A DNA stretch of 64,000 nt, from NCBI RefSeq assembly GCF_033097525.1, contig NZ_CP109907.1, positions 4,774,001 through 4,838,000 on the forward strand. The letters run 5' to 3'. Below are positions 36,173 to 44,295 of the stretch, one piece after another; the stretch's first letter is position 1, and every line of letters begins with the position of its first letter. This stretch comes from Sphingobacterium sp. UGAL515B_05. GTDB taxonomy: Bacteria; Bacteroidota; Bacteroidia; Sphingobacteriales; Sphingobacteriaceae. The position numbers and the translations under genes are program-made. The notes beneath the pieces were generated by a model that was not told the DNA's origin, searched no databases, and saw only the letters and a list, made by a program, of their open reading frames with translations.

Positions 36173-36787
36173 ATGAATTTTTCTTCTAAACTTCTTGAGA
36201 ATGCGGTTGCTGAATTTGGAAAATTACCTGGCGTGGGACAAAAGACGGCATTGAGACTGGTTTTGCATCTGTTGAAGCAATCCGATGCAGATGTAGCGCG
36301 TTTTACGGCCTCTATCGATCGCTTAAAAGAAGATATTCAATATTGTCAGGAATGTTTCAATATTTCTGACCACAGTATATGTGAGATATGCGCCTCATTC
36401 AAACGCGATAAAAATTTGATCTGTGTGGTGGAAGACACGCGAGACGTGATGGCCATCGAAAATACAAATTCCTATCAAGGTGTATATCATGTATTGGGGG
36501 GATTAATTTCGCCTATGGATGGTATTGGCCCCGCTGATCTTAAAATTGAAGGTTTAATTAACCGAATCCAGAGAGGTGAGGTAGAAGAAGTTATTTTGGC
36601 CCTTTCAGCAACAATGGAAGGGGATACCACCATTTTTTATTTATACCGTAAATTGCGTGAATTTGATGTGAAAATTACAACGATTGCCCGCGGTATTGCC
36701 TTTGGTGGCGAGTTGGAGTATGTCGATGAGCTAACCCTGGGACGCTCCATTGCGACACGGGTGCCTTACGAGCGCAACGTTGGTTAA
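36173..36787 (+). CDS. recR: Recombination mediator RecR
   Basis: 204 aa. Helix-hairpin-helix (FGKLPGVGQKTALRLVLHLL), Cys4 zinc finger (CQECFNISDHSICEIC, residues about 58-73), Toprim domain (ICVVEDTRDVMAIE, YHVLGGLISPMDGIGP, LALSATMEGDTT) and a C-terminal Walker-B-like tail (IARGIAFGGELEYVDELTLG). Works with RecO/RecF to load RecA on gapped DNA. TAA at 36785-36787 shares TTAA with the stop of the convergent broken gene. Confidence 0.97.
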   Translation: MNFSSKLLENAVAEFGKLPGVGQKTALRLVLHLLKQSDADVARFTASIDRLKEDIQYCQECFNISDHSICEICASFKRDKNLICVVEDTRDVMAIENTNSYQGVYHVLGGLISPMDGIGPADLKIEGLINRIQRGEVEEVILALSATMEGDTTIFYLYRKLREFDVKITTIARGIAFGGELEYVDELTLGRSIATRVPYERNVG

Positions 36788-37514
36788 TTGTATTTCAGAT
36801 AGATTTGTTTCACGCCTTCGTGTACTTTTCTTCCTTTTTCAATTTGTTGTTGTCGCCATAAGCTGTCGGTAACCATACGATTTGCTTTTTTATTTTTTAA
36901 GATATTCACATAAGCAATTTTACCGAGTACCGTCTTCTTTAAACCCAATAGTGAACACGAATAGTCGCCCAATAGATAATGATTGTAGTAGAGATGAATT
37001 TCGCGCATGAGCTTTCGTCCCCATTTGTTTGTGGGGTAGGCCGCTTTAATGGGCTCTTCCATGAGTGATTTTGCTAAAGCTAAACTATCCTGATCTCCTG
37101 ATTGTTGTGTCATGGTCCAATGATACAAAGCTTCAATAGCTTGCTCCTCTGTGTCGGGGAGAAGTTGCAATGGAATACCCAGCAATGTTCCGATAAACTT
37201 CCAGACATGGAATAAACCTTCTACCTCGTTTTCCAATACATTGAATTTCATGCGTTTTAGCCCTGTTAGGTAAACAAGAGAAAATCCGAGATTGGTTGCA
37301 AGCATATCCCACGTATTTAATGGAATACCCCATTTTTCTGTTTGCCACTGACCGTGCTTTAGAATGTTTAATCGCGCATACGAATGGATACATCGGGTAA
37401 GTAGAATGGCCTCTATGCCGATATTACCCTTTTTCAGTGCATCATCGCCTGTGATATCCACCCAAAAGGTTACCGTTTCGGTGAGTCGTTTGACAGCCCC
37501 TTTTTTTAACGCAC
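36784..37514 (-). pseudogene. 3' part of MpaB/DUF2236-family gene broken by an IS
   Basis: About 242 codons of the C-terminal part, from ALKKGAVKRL to the stop. Motifs: VDITGDDAL, HSYARLNILKHGQW, WGIPLNTWDMLATNLGFS and EGLFHVWKFIGTLLGIP, as in the oxygenase MpaB / latex-clearing-related family (DUF2236). The frame joins exactly to 38898-39345 when the IS and one copy of the CAC duplication are removed, restoring about 391 aa. An ATG inside the IS end (37542) opens a 252-codon frame, so a truncated product is conceivable but would lack 149 residues. Confidence 0.88.
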
Positions 37515-37539
37515 TGTCTCGTCCTGAAATATCGATACA
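37515..37539 (+). repeat. IS3 left inverted repeat
   Basis: 25 bases that match the right end at 22 positions; mismatches at positions 3, 6 and 15. Confidence 0.9.
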
Positions 37540-37553
37540 CAAAAAGAATCGTT

Positions 37554-37982
37554 ATGGAAGAAGGAACAAATTATGTAAAGCGGACTCAGCGTGATTACAC
37601 TTTAACATTGAAGCTGAATGTCGTTAAAGAGATTGAATCGGGGAAATTGACACTCTCCCAAGCTCAAAAACAGTATGGCATCCAGGGAGATAGCACTATT
37701 CGCAAATGGTTAAAAAAATATGGTAACTTTGATTGGGAGAATCAAATACCATCCAATATGGCAAAGTCACCAGAACAGCGCATTTTAGAACTGGAAGCCA
37801 AAGTCAGACTGCTGGAGAAGCAAAAGGCTCAACTTGAGCATCAGAATCACATCGCTGATTCCAAAGCGATCATCTTTGACATGATGATCGATATTGCAGA
37901 AAAAGAATATAAAATCGACGTAAGAAAAAACTTGAAACCCGCGCAATCAATCGTTTCCGGCAAGAAAAACAAGAAAGCCTAA
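37554..37982 (+). CDS. IS3-family transposase OrfA
   Basis: 142 aa. Helix-turn-helix region (YTLTLKLNVVKEIESGKLTL, AQKQYGIQGDSTIRKWLKKYG) binds the IS ends; a leucine-zipper-like coiled coil follows (ILELEAKVRLLEKQKAQLEH, about residues 75-95). Ends in Lys-rich codons next to the frameshift region. Confidence 0.93.
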   Translation: MEEGTNYVKRTQRDYTLTLKLNVVKEIESGKLTLSQAQKQYGIQGDSTIRKWLKKYGNFDWENQIPSNMAKSPEQRILELEAKVRLLEKQKAQLEHQNHIADSKAIIFDMMIDIAEKEYKIDVRKNLKPAQSIVSGKKNKKA

Positions 37983-37996
37983 GTTTTACTTGTGGA

Positions 37997-38845
37997 TTGT
38001 TCGGGTTAGACAGGCAGGTGTATTATCGAAGGATCAAACGTATAGCCAGGAGCCAGGGTATAGCCGGGAAAATTGTGGACTTAGTTCATGAAATACGCAC
38101 TACCCAGCCAAGAATAGGCACACGGAAACTTTACCATATATTGGCAAGGGAGCTACAGGCATTAAAAGTGGGCAGAGACAAATTCTTTGATATTTTACGC
38201 GCCAACCATTTGTTAATTACACCTAAAAGAAGCTATCATACGACCACTATGTCACATCATAGATTTAGAAAATATCCGAATATTATTAAAGAAGTGACTG
38301 TTTGCCGTCCCAATCAGGTTTGGGTAAGTGATATCACTTACATAGGGAAGCGAGAAAGCCCCTGTTACCTGAGTTTGGTTACAGATGCCTATTCGAAAAA
38401 AATTGTTGGCTTTGAGGTCTCGCGGACCATGTGCACACCGCATGTTGTAAAAGCACTAAAAATGGCACAAAAACAAAGAAAAACAAACGAGCCGTTAATC
38501 CATCATTCCGACAGAGGGGTACAATATTGTGCAGAAGAATACCAATATTACCTAAACAAGTATCAGCTCAGGTGCAGTATGACAGAAAACTCTGATCCTT
38601 ATGAAAATGCCATCGCTGAACGAATCAATGGTATACTCAAACAAGAGTTCATGATTGATACCTATCATTTAGATCTACATTTGATGAAGCAGATCGTAGC
38701 TGAAGCAATCGATATCTATAATAATGACAGACCACATTGGTCTAATCATATGCTAACTCCAAATCAGATGCACATGAAATCAAACATGAACTTCAGAACT
38801 TATAAAACAAAAAACAGTAGCAACCTATCGGCTACTACTGTTTAA
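37997..38845 (+). CDS. IS3-family transposase OrfB (DDE integrase core)
   Basis: 282 codons as marked, in the -1 frame relative to orfA. The only nearby start is TTG, and the frame is open further upstream (to before 37964), so it is probably made as an OrfAB fusion by -1 frameshifting near 37964-37976. Catalytic triad: Asp in VWVSDITYI, Asp in IHHSDRGVQY (following VTDAYSKKIVGF), Glu in NAIAERINGILKQEF. Intact. Confidence 0.93.
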   Translation: MFGLDRQVYYRRIKRIARSQGIAGKIVDLVHEIRTTQPRIGTRKLYHILARELQALKVGRDKFFDILRANHLLITPKRSYHTTTMSHHRFRKYPNIIKEVTVCRPNQVWVSDITYIGKRESPCYLSLVTDAYSKKIVGFEVSRTMCTPHVVKALKMAQKQRKTNEPLIHHSDRGVQYCAEEYQYYLNKYQLRCSMTENSDPYENAIAERINGILKQEFMIDTYHLDLHLMKQIVAEAIDIYNNDRPHWSNHMLTPNQMHMKSNMNFRTYKTKNSSNLSATTV

Positions 38846-38872
38846 ATTATTTATTTTTAATCACTGAAAACC

Positions 38873-38897
38873 TGTATCGATTTTTCAGGACTAGTCA
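38873..38897 (-). repeat. IS3 right inverted repeat
   Basis: Reverse complement begins with TGACTAGTCCTG and ends ATCGATACA, like the left end. Confidence 0.9.
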
Positions 38898-39345
38898 CAC
38901 CTGTAAAGATTAAGGGTTTATTGATCGCACTGGATTCATAGCCCCCCATGAGGACATAATCCCGTAATACAATAAGTCCTGATAAACCAGAACGTTGACT
39001 GAGCCCAATGCCTTGTTCTATTTTATTCCAATCTAACCAAGAAGGGCTGAGATCTAATGTATTTAAAAAATTCAGCAATACATGTTCGTATGCTGCATCA
39101 ATAGGCTTGCCTGCAAGTGCATCTTTAAGCAGTTGTTGACCTTGATGGAAACCAATTTTTAGGTGTAGCTGCTCGACAAATTGGTCGCAGCTATTGTCAA
39201 ATTGATAGAGTAAAGGAGTAAATTGATCGGCAGCAGCGATGGAAAGTTTCTTCGGCAATTTGCGAAGCAATTCGACACCAAGCCCCTTCGACCAATAAAA
39301 AGAAAATGAACTTGTATTAACTTGATAACGTTCGGGTACTCGCAT
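38898..39345 (-). pseudogene. 5' part of the IS-interrupted MpaB/DUF2236-family gene
   Basis: 149 codons from ATG 39345 (MRVPERYQVN) to the IS junction after NKPLIFTG; beyond it the frame reads 13 foreign residues from the IS and stops at 38857. Contains the family's N-terminal helical part and SPSWLDWNKIEQGIGLSQRS. Starts six bases after the stop of the upstream gene at 39351, so it belonged to a three-gene unit. Confidence 0.88.
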
Positions 39346-39350
39346 ATCTT

Positions 39351-39704
39351 TTATTGAATTGTCCAAACGGTATAACTTCCAGTTAGTGTGATACTATCAT
39401 TTGATTTATTAAACTTAAAGTCTATATAATCCATTTGACACGATGAGAGATCACTGCAGCAAAATTGACGATCAATTTTAAAATGAAGTCTAAATGAACC
39501 TTCGGTACTGTTTGTATAAAAAGTTAATCCACTTATGCTAAAGTTACTTAAATGCGGTGCGCCATCTTTATCTTCCAATTGCTCGATAACGTAATCATTG
39601 ATTTCTTGCTGATGTTTGGCGATGAATGGTATAAGATCTTGATTGCTGAATGGTATGATTAAATCGTCTTTTTTTAGTTGGATTCTGATGTTAATTTCTG
39701 TCAT
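39351..39704 (-). CDS. Hypothetical protein
   Basis: 117 aa, mostly beta-strand-like alternating pattern (NIRIQLKKDDLIIPF, FSISGLTFYTNSTEGSFRL, SITLTGSYTVWTI) with a Cys pair in QFCCSDLSSC. No signal peptide, no family recognised. Middle gene of the unit 40333-38857, 14 bases after its upstream neighbour. Confidence 0.65.
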   Translation of the reverse strand: MTEINIRIQLKKDDLIIPFSNQDLIPFIAKHQQEINDYVIEQLEDKDGAPHLSNFSISGLTFYTNSTEGSFRLHFKIDRQFCCSDLSSCQMDYIDFKFNKSNDSITLTGSYTVWTIQ

Positions 39705-39718
39705 CTTATTATGCTGTA

Positions 39719-40333
39719 CTAATAAAGATCTCTCCAGTTTGGAATATATAAACTGAAAATTGCTTCTGTTTCTTTTCGCGTCTTATGAGCAAATTTACAG
39801 AAAGCCTTTAGAATAATTAGATTGATGTATTCTTTTTCGAAATCAATGAGTCGATTTGAAAAATGAAATCCACCTTCAACGATTCTAAAATCGTTTTTGG
39901 ATAATTTATGGATGGTTACTGTAGCTACATCATATATATCCAACTGTTCTTCCCAATAAGCAATCTGCTTGATTATTTCATGGTAGAGTAATTCCTGACT
40001 CCATTTGTACAGTAATTTCAATGTATTCGTGCTCTTCTTTTGATATACACATATACTTGTAGCTGTCAGTTCAAAGGTTGCTAGCGTTGTGGAAGGATAG
40101 ATTTTGACCAAATAAGGTTTTCCAAATAGGTAGTAGGGATTTTCGAGGTAGGAATAGGATGTACCTTCCGATTTACTTTCTGGCGGGTTTAACTTGATGT
40201 ACTCTTTAAGGAAAGCAACATCGCAATGTGCCGGAGCATGTACACGATAGGGTGATGAATTACCCGAAATTTGGATATAATCTTTATTCCAGGGAACTAT
40301 TTCATAAAATATACGACCGATTTCGATTTGCAT
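39719..40333 (-). CDS. Hypothetical protein
   Basis: 204 aa, soluble, rich in Tyr and Ile/Leu (EIGRIFYEIVPWNKDYIQIS, ENPYYLFGKPYLVKIYPS, LLYKWSQELLYHEIIKQIAYW). No motif I can assign. First gene of the small operon that ended with the now broken DUF2236-family gene. Confidence 0.65.
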   Translation of the reverse strand: MQIEIGRIFYEIVPWNKDYIQISGNSSPYRVHAPAHCDVAFLKEYIKLNPPESKSEGTSYSYLENPYYLFGKPYLVKIYPSTTLATFELTATSICVYQKKSTNTLKLLYKWSQELLYHEIIKQIAYWEEQLDIYDVATVTIHKLSKNDFRIVEGGFHFSNRLIDFEKEYINLIILKAFCKFAHKTRKETEAIFSLYIPNWRDLY

Positions 40334-40722
40334 TTCTCGATTTTAATTAGATATGGGGCGTCGGCATTCAATATCGCTTGATACCCTTGCAACTGCGTTA
40401 AAGTAACATTTTTTTATATTAAATAATAGTTATAATCGTAACAATTTTCTTTTATACAGGGAGTTCAAACAATAAGAGTTTCGTTTGAACAAGCTATGGA
40501 CTACGAGTAATCAACTTCGGACTGTAAGTAGTATGTCTGTACGATGAAGCCATAGTGAATACACGTTTAAAAGGTGGACTCAACGTGGACTTACTGTGGA
40601 CTCACTGTGCTTACAGTACGAAGCTGGTCATAAGTTAGTCGTAATTTTTAGCATTGTTACCAGCTCTCTCTAGCTTTTGTTTTTTGTTTTAAAATTTAGA
40701 TACTATCTTTGGAATACTGTTT
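40334..40722. other. 389-base intergenic region before an AraC gene
   Basis: No gene seen. Holds the 11-base tandem repeat at 40574-40617 and, before it, loosely similar GGACT/GTAAGTA-rich sequence (40496-40560). Promoters of both flanking, divergent genes must lie here. Confidence 0.45.
40574..40617 (+). repeat. Four 11-base tandem repeats
   Basis: Units GTGGACTCAAC, GTGGACTTACT, GTGGACTCACT and the more diverged GTGCTTACAGT follow one another without gaps, in an intergenic region. Confidence 0.8.
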
Positions 40723-41574
40723 ATGTATCAACCCAACGACCATTTCCCAATATTAGACCTGCAGAAATTTCAGGAAGGGATTATCGCTGACCGCGATTTA
40801 CTTTTTCATGAGCTCATTGGCCCTAGAGAAATTAGTGAACCGCACAAACACGATTTTTTTATCCTTTTATTGTTCCAGGAGTCTGTAGGCACACATACAA
40901 TAGATTTTGACCGTTTTGTACTAGGTGCAAATCAGTTACATCTGGTTTTTCCTGGACAGGTACATCAATGGCAGATGGGCGATCCTACCTATGCACTGCA
41001 GCTCATGATTAGCAGACATTGGTTCGAAAGCTTATTACCTGCGTTGCGATTTCCTATTTCTTATTATTTTAAGCATTTGGTCATTGATCTTTCAACGGCC
41101 AATTTTCAGTCGTTATTGACAGAATTCAAGGCAATTGCAGATGATTTACAGAATGGTGAGATCCTATGGGAATTGATTTACGCACGGGTCAAAGTAATTA
41201 CGCTTCTGATCAGCAAGATCGTTCAGGATAATTTTGATGATTATGAACAATATCAGGCTAATCCAATTATGGCAAAATTTGTGCAGCTTATCGATGAATG
41301 GTATAAAAGTGAAAAATCAGTCGCTTTTTATGCCGAGAAGCTAAATATTTCGGCAAATTATCTGAATGTGTTAAGTAATCGGGTTTTACAGAAATCAGCT
41401 TCATTTTTGATTCAGGAACGTGTGTTACTGGAAGCAAAGCGATTGCTTAAAATTTCGGATAAAACGATCAAAGCTATTGTCTTTGATTTGGGGTTTTACG
41501 ATAATGCAAGCTTCAGCAAGTTTTTTAAAAGCCATACGAATATGACGCCAAGTCAGTTTAAAGCGCAGCCATAA
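40723..41574 (+). CDS. AraC-family transcriptional regulator
   Basis: 283 aa. N-terminal cupin-like sensing domain (ISEPHKHDFFILLLFQESVG, LHLVFPGQVHQWQM) and C-terminal double helix-turn-helix (VAFYAEKLNISANYLNVL, then IKAIVFDLGFYDNASFSKF and HTNMTPSQFK). Divergent from the 40333 gene and 77 bases before an amidohydrolase gene on the same strand, which it may regulate. Confidence 0.92.
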   Translation: MYQPNDHFPILDLQKFQEGIIADRDLLFHELIGPREISEPHKHDFFILLLFQESVGTHTIDFDRFVLGANQLHLVFPGQVHQWQMGDPTYALQLMISRHWFESLLPALRFPISYYFKHLVIDLSTANFQSLLTEFKAIADDLQNGEILWELIYARVKVITLLISKIVQDNFDDYEQYQANPIMAKFVQLIDEWYKSEKSVAFYAEKLNISANYLNVLSNRVLQKSASFLIQERVLLEAKRLLKISDKTIKAIVFDLGFYDNASFSKFFKSHTNMTPSQFKAQP

Positions 41575-41651
41575 TATCTACACAATCTGTAATAATTCGT
41601 ACAAAGATCATTGGCTCAAATCACTTAGCTTTGGTGAAAAATGATATAGGC

Positions 41652-42905
41652 ATGAATGAAATCAATCAAAATCAAGATACTTATTTGTTGAAGAATGTAT
41701 TGCTAGAAACTGGCTTTCTTTATGAGAAGGAAGAAATTGTTGCTACGAAAACGGCATTATTTGATATTCAAATTGAGGCCAATAAAATAAAAAGTATTGA
41801 GCCAGCGCAATCGGCGGGGGGCGGAAAGGCCTTTGATGCGAAAGGTAAATTGGCATTGCCGCCATTCCGTGACATGCATATTCATTTGGATAAAACCTTA
41901 TATGGCCTGCCCTGGAAGGCGGTATTTCCAAAAAATAGGACTGTAAAAGATATGATTGCCAAGGAACAGGTGATTATCCCCGAGTTGTTGAAAACCTCTG
42001 TCGAACGGGCCGAAAAGTTAATCGCGCTTTTACAGGGCTACGGAACAAATTTTGCACGGACGCATTTTAATGTAGAGCCTACATCGGGAACAAAGTCATT
42101 GGAGCATTTGTTAAAGGCGCTGGAACATTTAAAATATTCATTTGCTGCAGAACTGGTTGCATTCCCTCAGCACGGTCTATTCTACACAGCATCAGCGAAG
42201 CTGATGGAGGAAGTCGCTAAATGGGAGCAGGTGGATTTTATTGGTGGTTTGGATCCCTTTAGTATTGACGGCAGTATTGAGAAGCCGATGGACCTGACAG
42301 TTCAACTTGCATTGGATAATAACAAAGGAATCGATATCCACTTACATGAGGGTGGGGAATCAGGTGTTAAGACCATACATTATTTGATTGATAAAGCATT
42401 GGAAAATCCGGCATTGCAGGGACGTACATTTATCAGTCATGCTTTCGCCTTAGGTTACATGCCGAAAAAGGACTTAGCACATACGGCCGAACGATTGGCA
42501 GAAGCGAAAGTTGGTATATGCAGTTCGGTTCCTTTTCGCAATATGTTGATGCCATTTCGGGAATTGAAAAAAGCGGGAGTGGAAGTTTTTGTAGGAAACG
42601 ACAATGTTCAGGACCATTGGGGTACTTTCGGTAGCGGTAATATGCTTCAAAAAGCCAATCTAGCTGCGGAATTATATGGTTATGAAACTGAATTCGAGTT
42701 ATCCCGTTGCCTTCGTTATGCGACCAATGGCAAAATTCCGCTTGATGATCAAGGGAATTCCGTATGGCCGAAAGTTGGAGATGATGCTAACCTCCTTTTT
42801 GTCGATGCGAGTTGTTCTGCAGAAGCAGTTTCTCGGATCTCAACCGTCTATGGGCTTATCCATCAGGGAAATGTTGTTAAATGGAACAATAGCTCCCAAG
42901 CTTAA
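41652..42905 (+). CDS. Amidohydrolase, cytosine-deaminase-like
   Basis: 417 aa from ATG 41652 (MNEINQNQDT); TTG 41631 is too early. CodA-type metal and substrate motifs: DMHIHLDKTLYG (His-x-His), ARTHFNVEP, DIHLHEGGESG, SHAFALGYM and VGNDNVQDHWG (metal Asp). No signal peptide, cytoplasmic. The exact base or ring substrate is uncertain; pyrimidine or related deaminase/hydrolase is the best reading. Confidence 0.85.
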   Translation: MNEINQNQDTYLLKNVLLETGFLYEKEEIVATKTALFDIQIEANKIKSIEPAQSAGGGKAFDAKGKLALPPFRDMHIHLDKTLYGLPWKAVFPKNRTVKDMIAKEQVIIPELLKTSVERAEKLIALLQGYGTNFARTHFNVEPTSGTKSLEHLLKALEHLKYSFAAELVAFPQHGLFYTASAKLMEEVAKWEQVDFIGGLDPFSIDGSIEKPMDLTVQLALDNNKGIDIHLHEGGESGVKTIHYLIDKALENPALQGRTFISHAFALGYMPKKDLAHTAERLAEAKVGICSSVPFRNMLMPFRELKKAGVEVFVGNDNVQDHWGTFGSGNMLQKANLAAELYGYETEFELSRCLRYATNGKIPLDDQGNSVWPKVGDDANLLFVDASCSAEAVSRISTVYGLIHQGNVVKWNNSSQA

Positions 42906-42929
42906 TTGAAAATAGCAAACAATCATAAA

Positions 42930-42971
42930 TTGAAAATGCCAATTTATCGTCTAGAAAATTGGCATTTTCAA
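42930..42971. terminator. Bidirectional hairpin between convergent genes
   Basis: A perfect 16-bp stem: 42930-42945 with 42956-42971 (core GAAAATGCCAATT). No long T run, but A/T-rich pairs flank the core on both sides. Confidence 0.65.
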
Positions 42972-42986
42972 TGCTAGGGGGAACGA

Positions 42987-43574
42987 TTAGTGTAGGAAAG
43001 TCGTCTTGCAGTAATCAATTTTATAAGAACCTTGCTCATTGACCAATTGAACTTCATTTTTGGTTCGGATGTCATTACCGTAATCAATAAATACGATAAA
43101 TTTGCTTTCAGTTACTTTGTCGATTTTGACATCCTTGATATCCAATGCGTCGTCATTACCTCTTCCAAATAACCAGGTTTCCTCCGTATATAGAGGGTAG
43201 ATTTTCTCCCATTTGGCCCTGTAAGCTGCCTCAGCTTTGGGTAGTTCTTCATCTGTGAGGTTGGAGGGTCCGTAAATTTCATTCGCATCTTTTAAAAAGG
43301 CTTGGAATCGCTTGGTACATAATGCGTCCTCTTTATCCAGATAGTAACAATATTTTCCAGATGCGGAACCTGCACATTGAAAAATTCCTTTCAACCAAGC
43401 TTCTGCTTGCTGATGCTGACCCACTGCCGTGTCTTGCTTCGCTGTCCTTGTGCTGTCTTTGAATGGTATTTGCTTTGCGGGATGATTTGCAGTAGCGCTT
43501 TTATGGTCTTGCGCTGAATTTGTACAGCTTGCTAGCATGCAAAACAGCCCTATTGTTGCATATAAACTTTTCAT
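42987..43574 (-). CDS. Lipoprotein of unknown function
   Basis: 195 aa from ATG 43574 (MKSLYATIGLFCMLASC): type II signal peptide with lipobox LASC. A frame open to 43634 adds an unlikely leader. The mature part has a Thr/Lys-rich linker and a domain with several Cys (FQCAGSASGKYCYYLD, ALCTKRFQ) and FIDYGNDIRTKNEVQLV, similar in layout to DUF3828-type lipoproteins. Function unknown. Confidence 0.72.
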   Translation of the reverse strand: MKSLYATIGLFCMLASCTNSAQDHKSATANHPAKQIPFKDSTRTAKQDTAVGQHQQAEAWLKGIFQCAGSASGKYCYYLDKEDALCTKRFQAFLKDANEIYGPSNLTDEELPKAEAAYRAKWEKIYPLYTEETWLFGRGNDDALDIKDVKIDKVTESKFIVFIDYGNDIRTKNEVQLVNEQGSYKIDYCKTTFLH

Positions 43575-44094
43575 TTTTTGATATCGTCTTAAAACTGGAA
43601 TAAAATTAGGATATAAATTGGATAACATGATCACGGATTACCACTATATTCAACAGAATATTCATCAAAAAATCTAATTTTCCATTCTTTTTGAAATAAT
43701 GCAGCGGGCCGTAAGTCTACCGTGTCGAGTAAAGACGCAATGAATCTGCGTAGTTCAGGACTTTTAATTTTTGTTGATACCAATTATTTATTTTTTATTG
43801 TCTGTATATCAGTATTTTATATTTTTTTTATAAATTTTCTTATTTCTTTTTATTGTTACGCAACCTCCCTGCGTATTAAGCCGACGATATTTGTAATGTC
43901 AACAGTGACAAACGTTCTTTGATGGAAATTATAGCGAAAAGCTTTAAGATATATACTTCATTATGAAGTATAAAAGAGCCTTTCTTCTTCAGATGGCATC
44001 CTGGTCACCTGTTTCAGTATAGCAGGTTAGTATTGTTCTCGATGAGGTTCAATATACTGATAAAACGAGAAGTTGAAAGGAAAGTGCTTGTGTT
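43575..44094. other. Non-coding region before the tRNA-like array
   Basis: 520 bases with no convincing gene. Visible structure: hairpin TACGCA/TGCGTA (43857-43875); 21-base palindrome (43952-43972); ACCTG/CAGGT (44007-44027); TTCTCG/CGAGAA (44036-44041 with 44066-44071), which interleaves with CAGTATA/TATACTG (44015-44021 with 44053-44059) as a possible pseudoknot. The promoter and 5' part of the array transcript probably lie here; I see no perfect TAnnTTTG element. Confidence 0.45.
43952..43972. promoter_or_regulatory. 21-base palindrome upstream of the array
   Basis: TATACTTCAT and ATGAAGTATA flank a single T: perfect 10-base arms. No T run follows, so it is more likely an operator than a terminator. 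It is about 140 bases before the first tRNA-like module. Confidence 0.5.
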
Positions 44095-44141
44095 AGAGGT
44101 TCGAATCCTCTCCTGTAAAAAAGGTAGCTCAAGGGTAGAGC
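44095..44141 (+). repeat. tRNA-like module 1
   Basis: T-arm AGAGG-TTCGAAT-CCTCT (44095-44111), weak acceptor hairpin CCT/AGG (44112-44124), TA, D-arm GCTC-AAGGGTA-GAGC (44127-44141). Confidence 0.75.
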
Positions 44142-44161
44142 AAAGCAGTTAGTTGTGGGTC

Positions 44162-44214
44162 GTAGGTTCGATTCCTACTCCTGAGCAATCAGGATAGTTC
44201 AGTCTGGTTAGAAT
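44162..44214 (+). repeat. tRNA-like module 2
   Basis: T-arm GTAGG-TTCGATT-CCTAC (44162-44178), acceptor hairpin TCCTGA-GCAA-TCAGGA (44179-44194, GNRA loop), TA, D-arm GTTC-AGTCTGGTTA-GAAT (44197-44214). Confidence 0.82.
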
Positions 44215-44228
44215 AACAACACAATCGT

Positions 44229-44280
44229 GTGGGTTCGAATCCCACTTCCATTTTCGGATGGAATAGCATAAGGGTATTGC
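44229..44280 (+). repeat. tRNA-like module 3
   Basis: T-arm GTGGG-TTCGAAT-CCCAC (44229-44245), acceptor hairpin TTCCATT-TTCG-GATGGAA (44246-44263, UUCG loop), TA, D-arm GCA(T)-AAGGGTA-(T)TGC (44266-44280). Confidence 0.82.
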
Positions 44281-44295
44281 ATCGAACTGTCCATT

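Larger units (their letters stand above)
37515..38897 (+). mobile_element. IS3-family insertion sequence
   Basis: 1383 bases. Imperfect 25-bp terminal inverted repeats, 22 of 25 matching: left starts TGTCTCGTCCTG at 37515; right, read inward from 38897, starts TGACTAGTCCTG. Flanked by the 3-bp direct repeat CAC (37512-37514 and 38898-38900), as expected for IS3 transposition. Carries two overlapping-frame ORFs (orfA, orfB) with an apparently intact DDE transposase. It lies inside the DUF2236-family gene and looks recent. Confidence 0.95.

Noticed and set aside
37512..37542. Intact 252-residue gene starting at 37542
   Set aside because: The ATG and first ten codons belong to the IS end; the protein family needs the N-terminal part found beyond the IS.
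40334..40722. CRISPR-like repeats
   Set aside because: Units are 11 bases, contiguous and without spacers.
44095..44280. Ordinary tRNA genes
   Set aside because: T-arms and D-arms are good, but no anticodon stem-loop fits the 14-20 base linkers, acceptor strands of one unit do not pair with each other, and there is no CCA.
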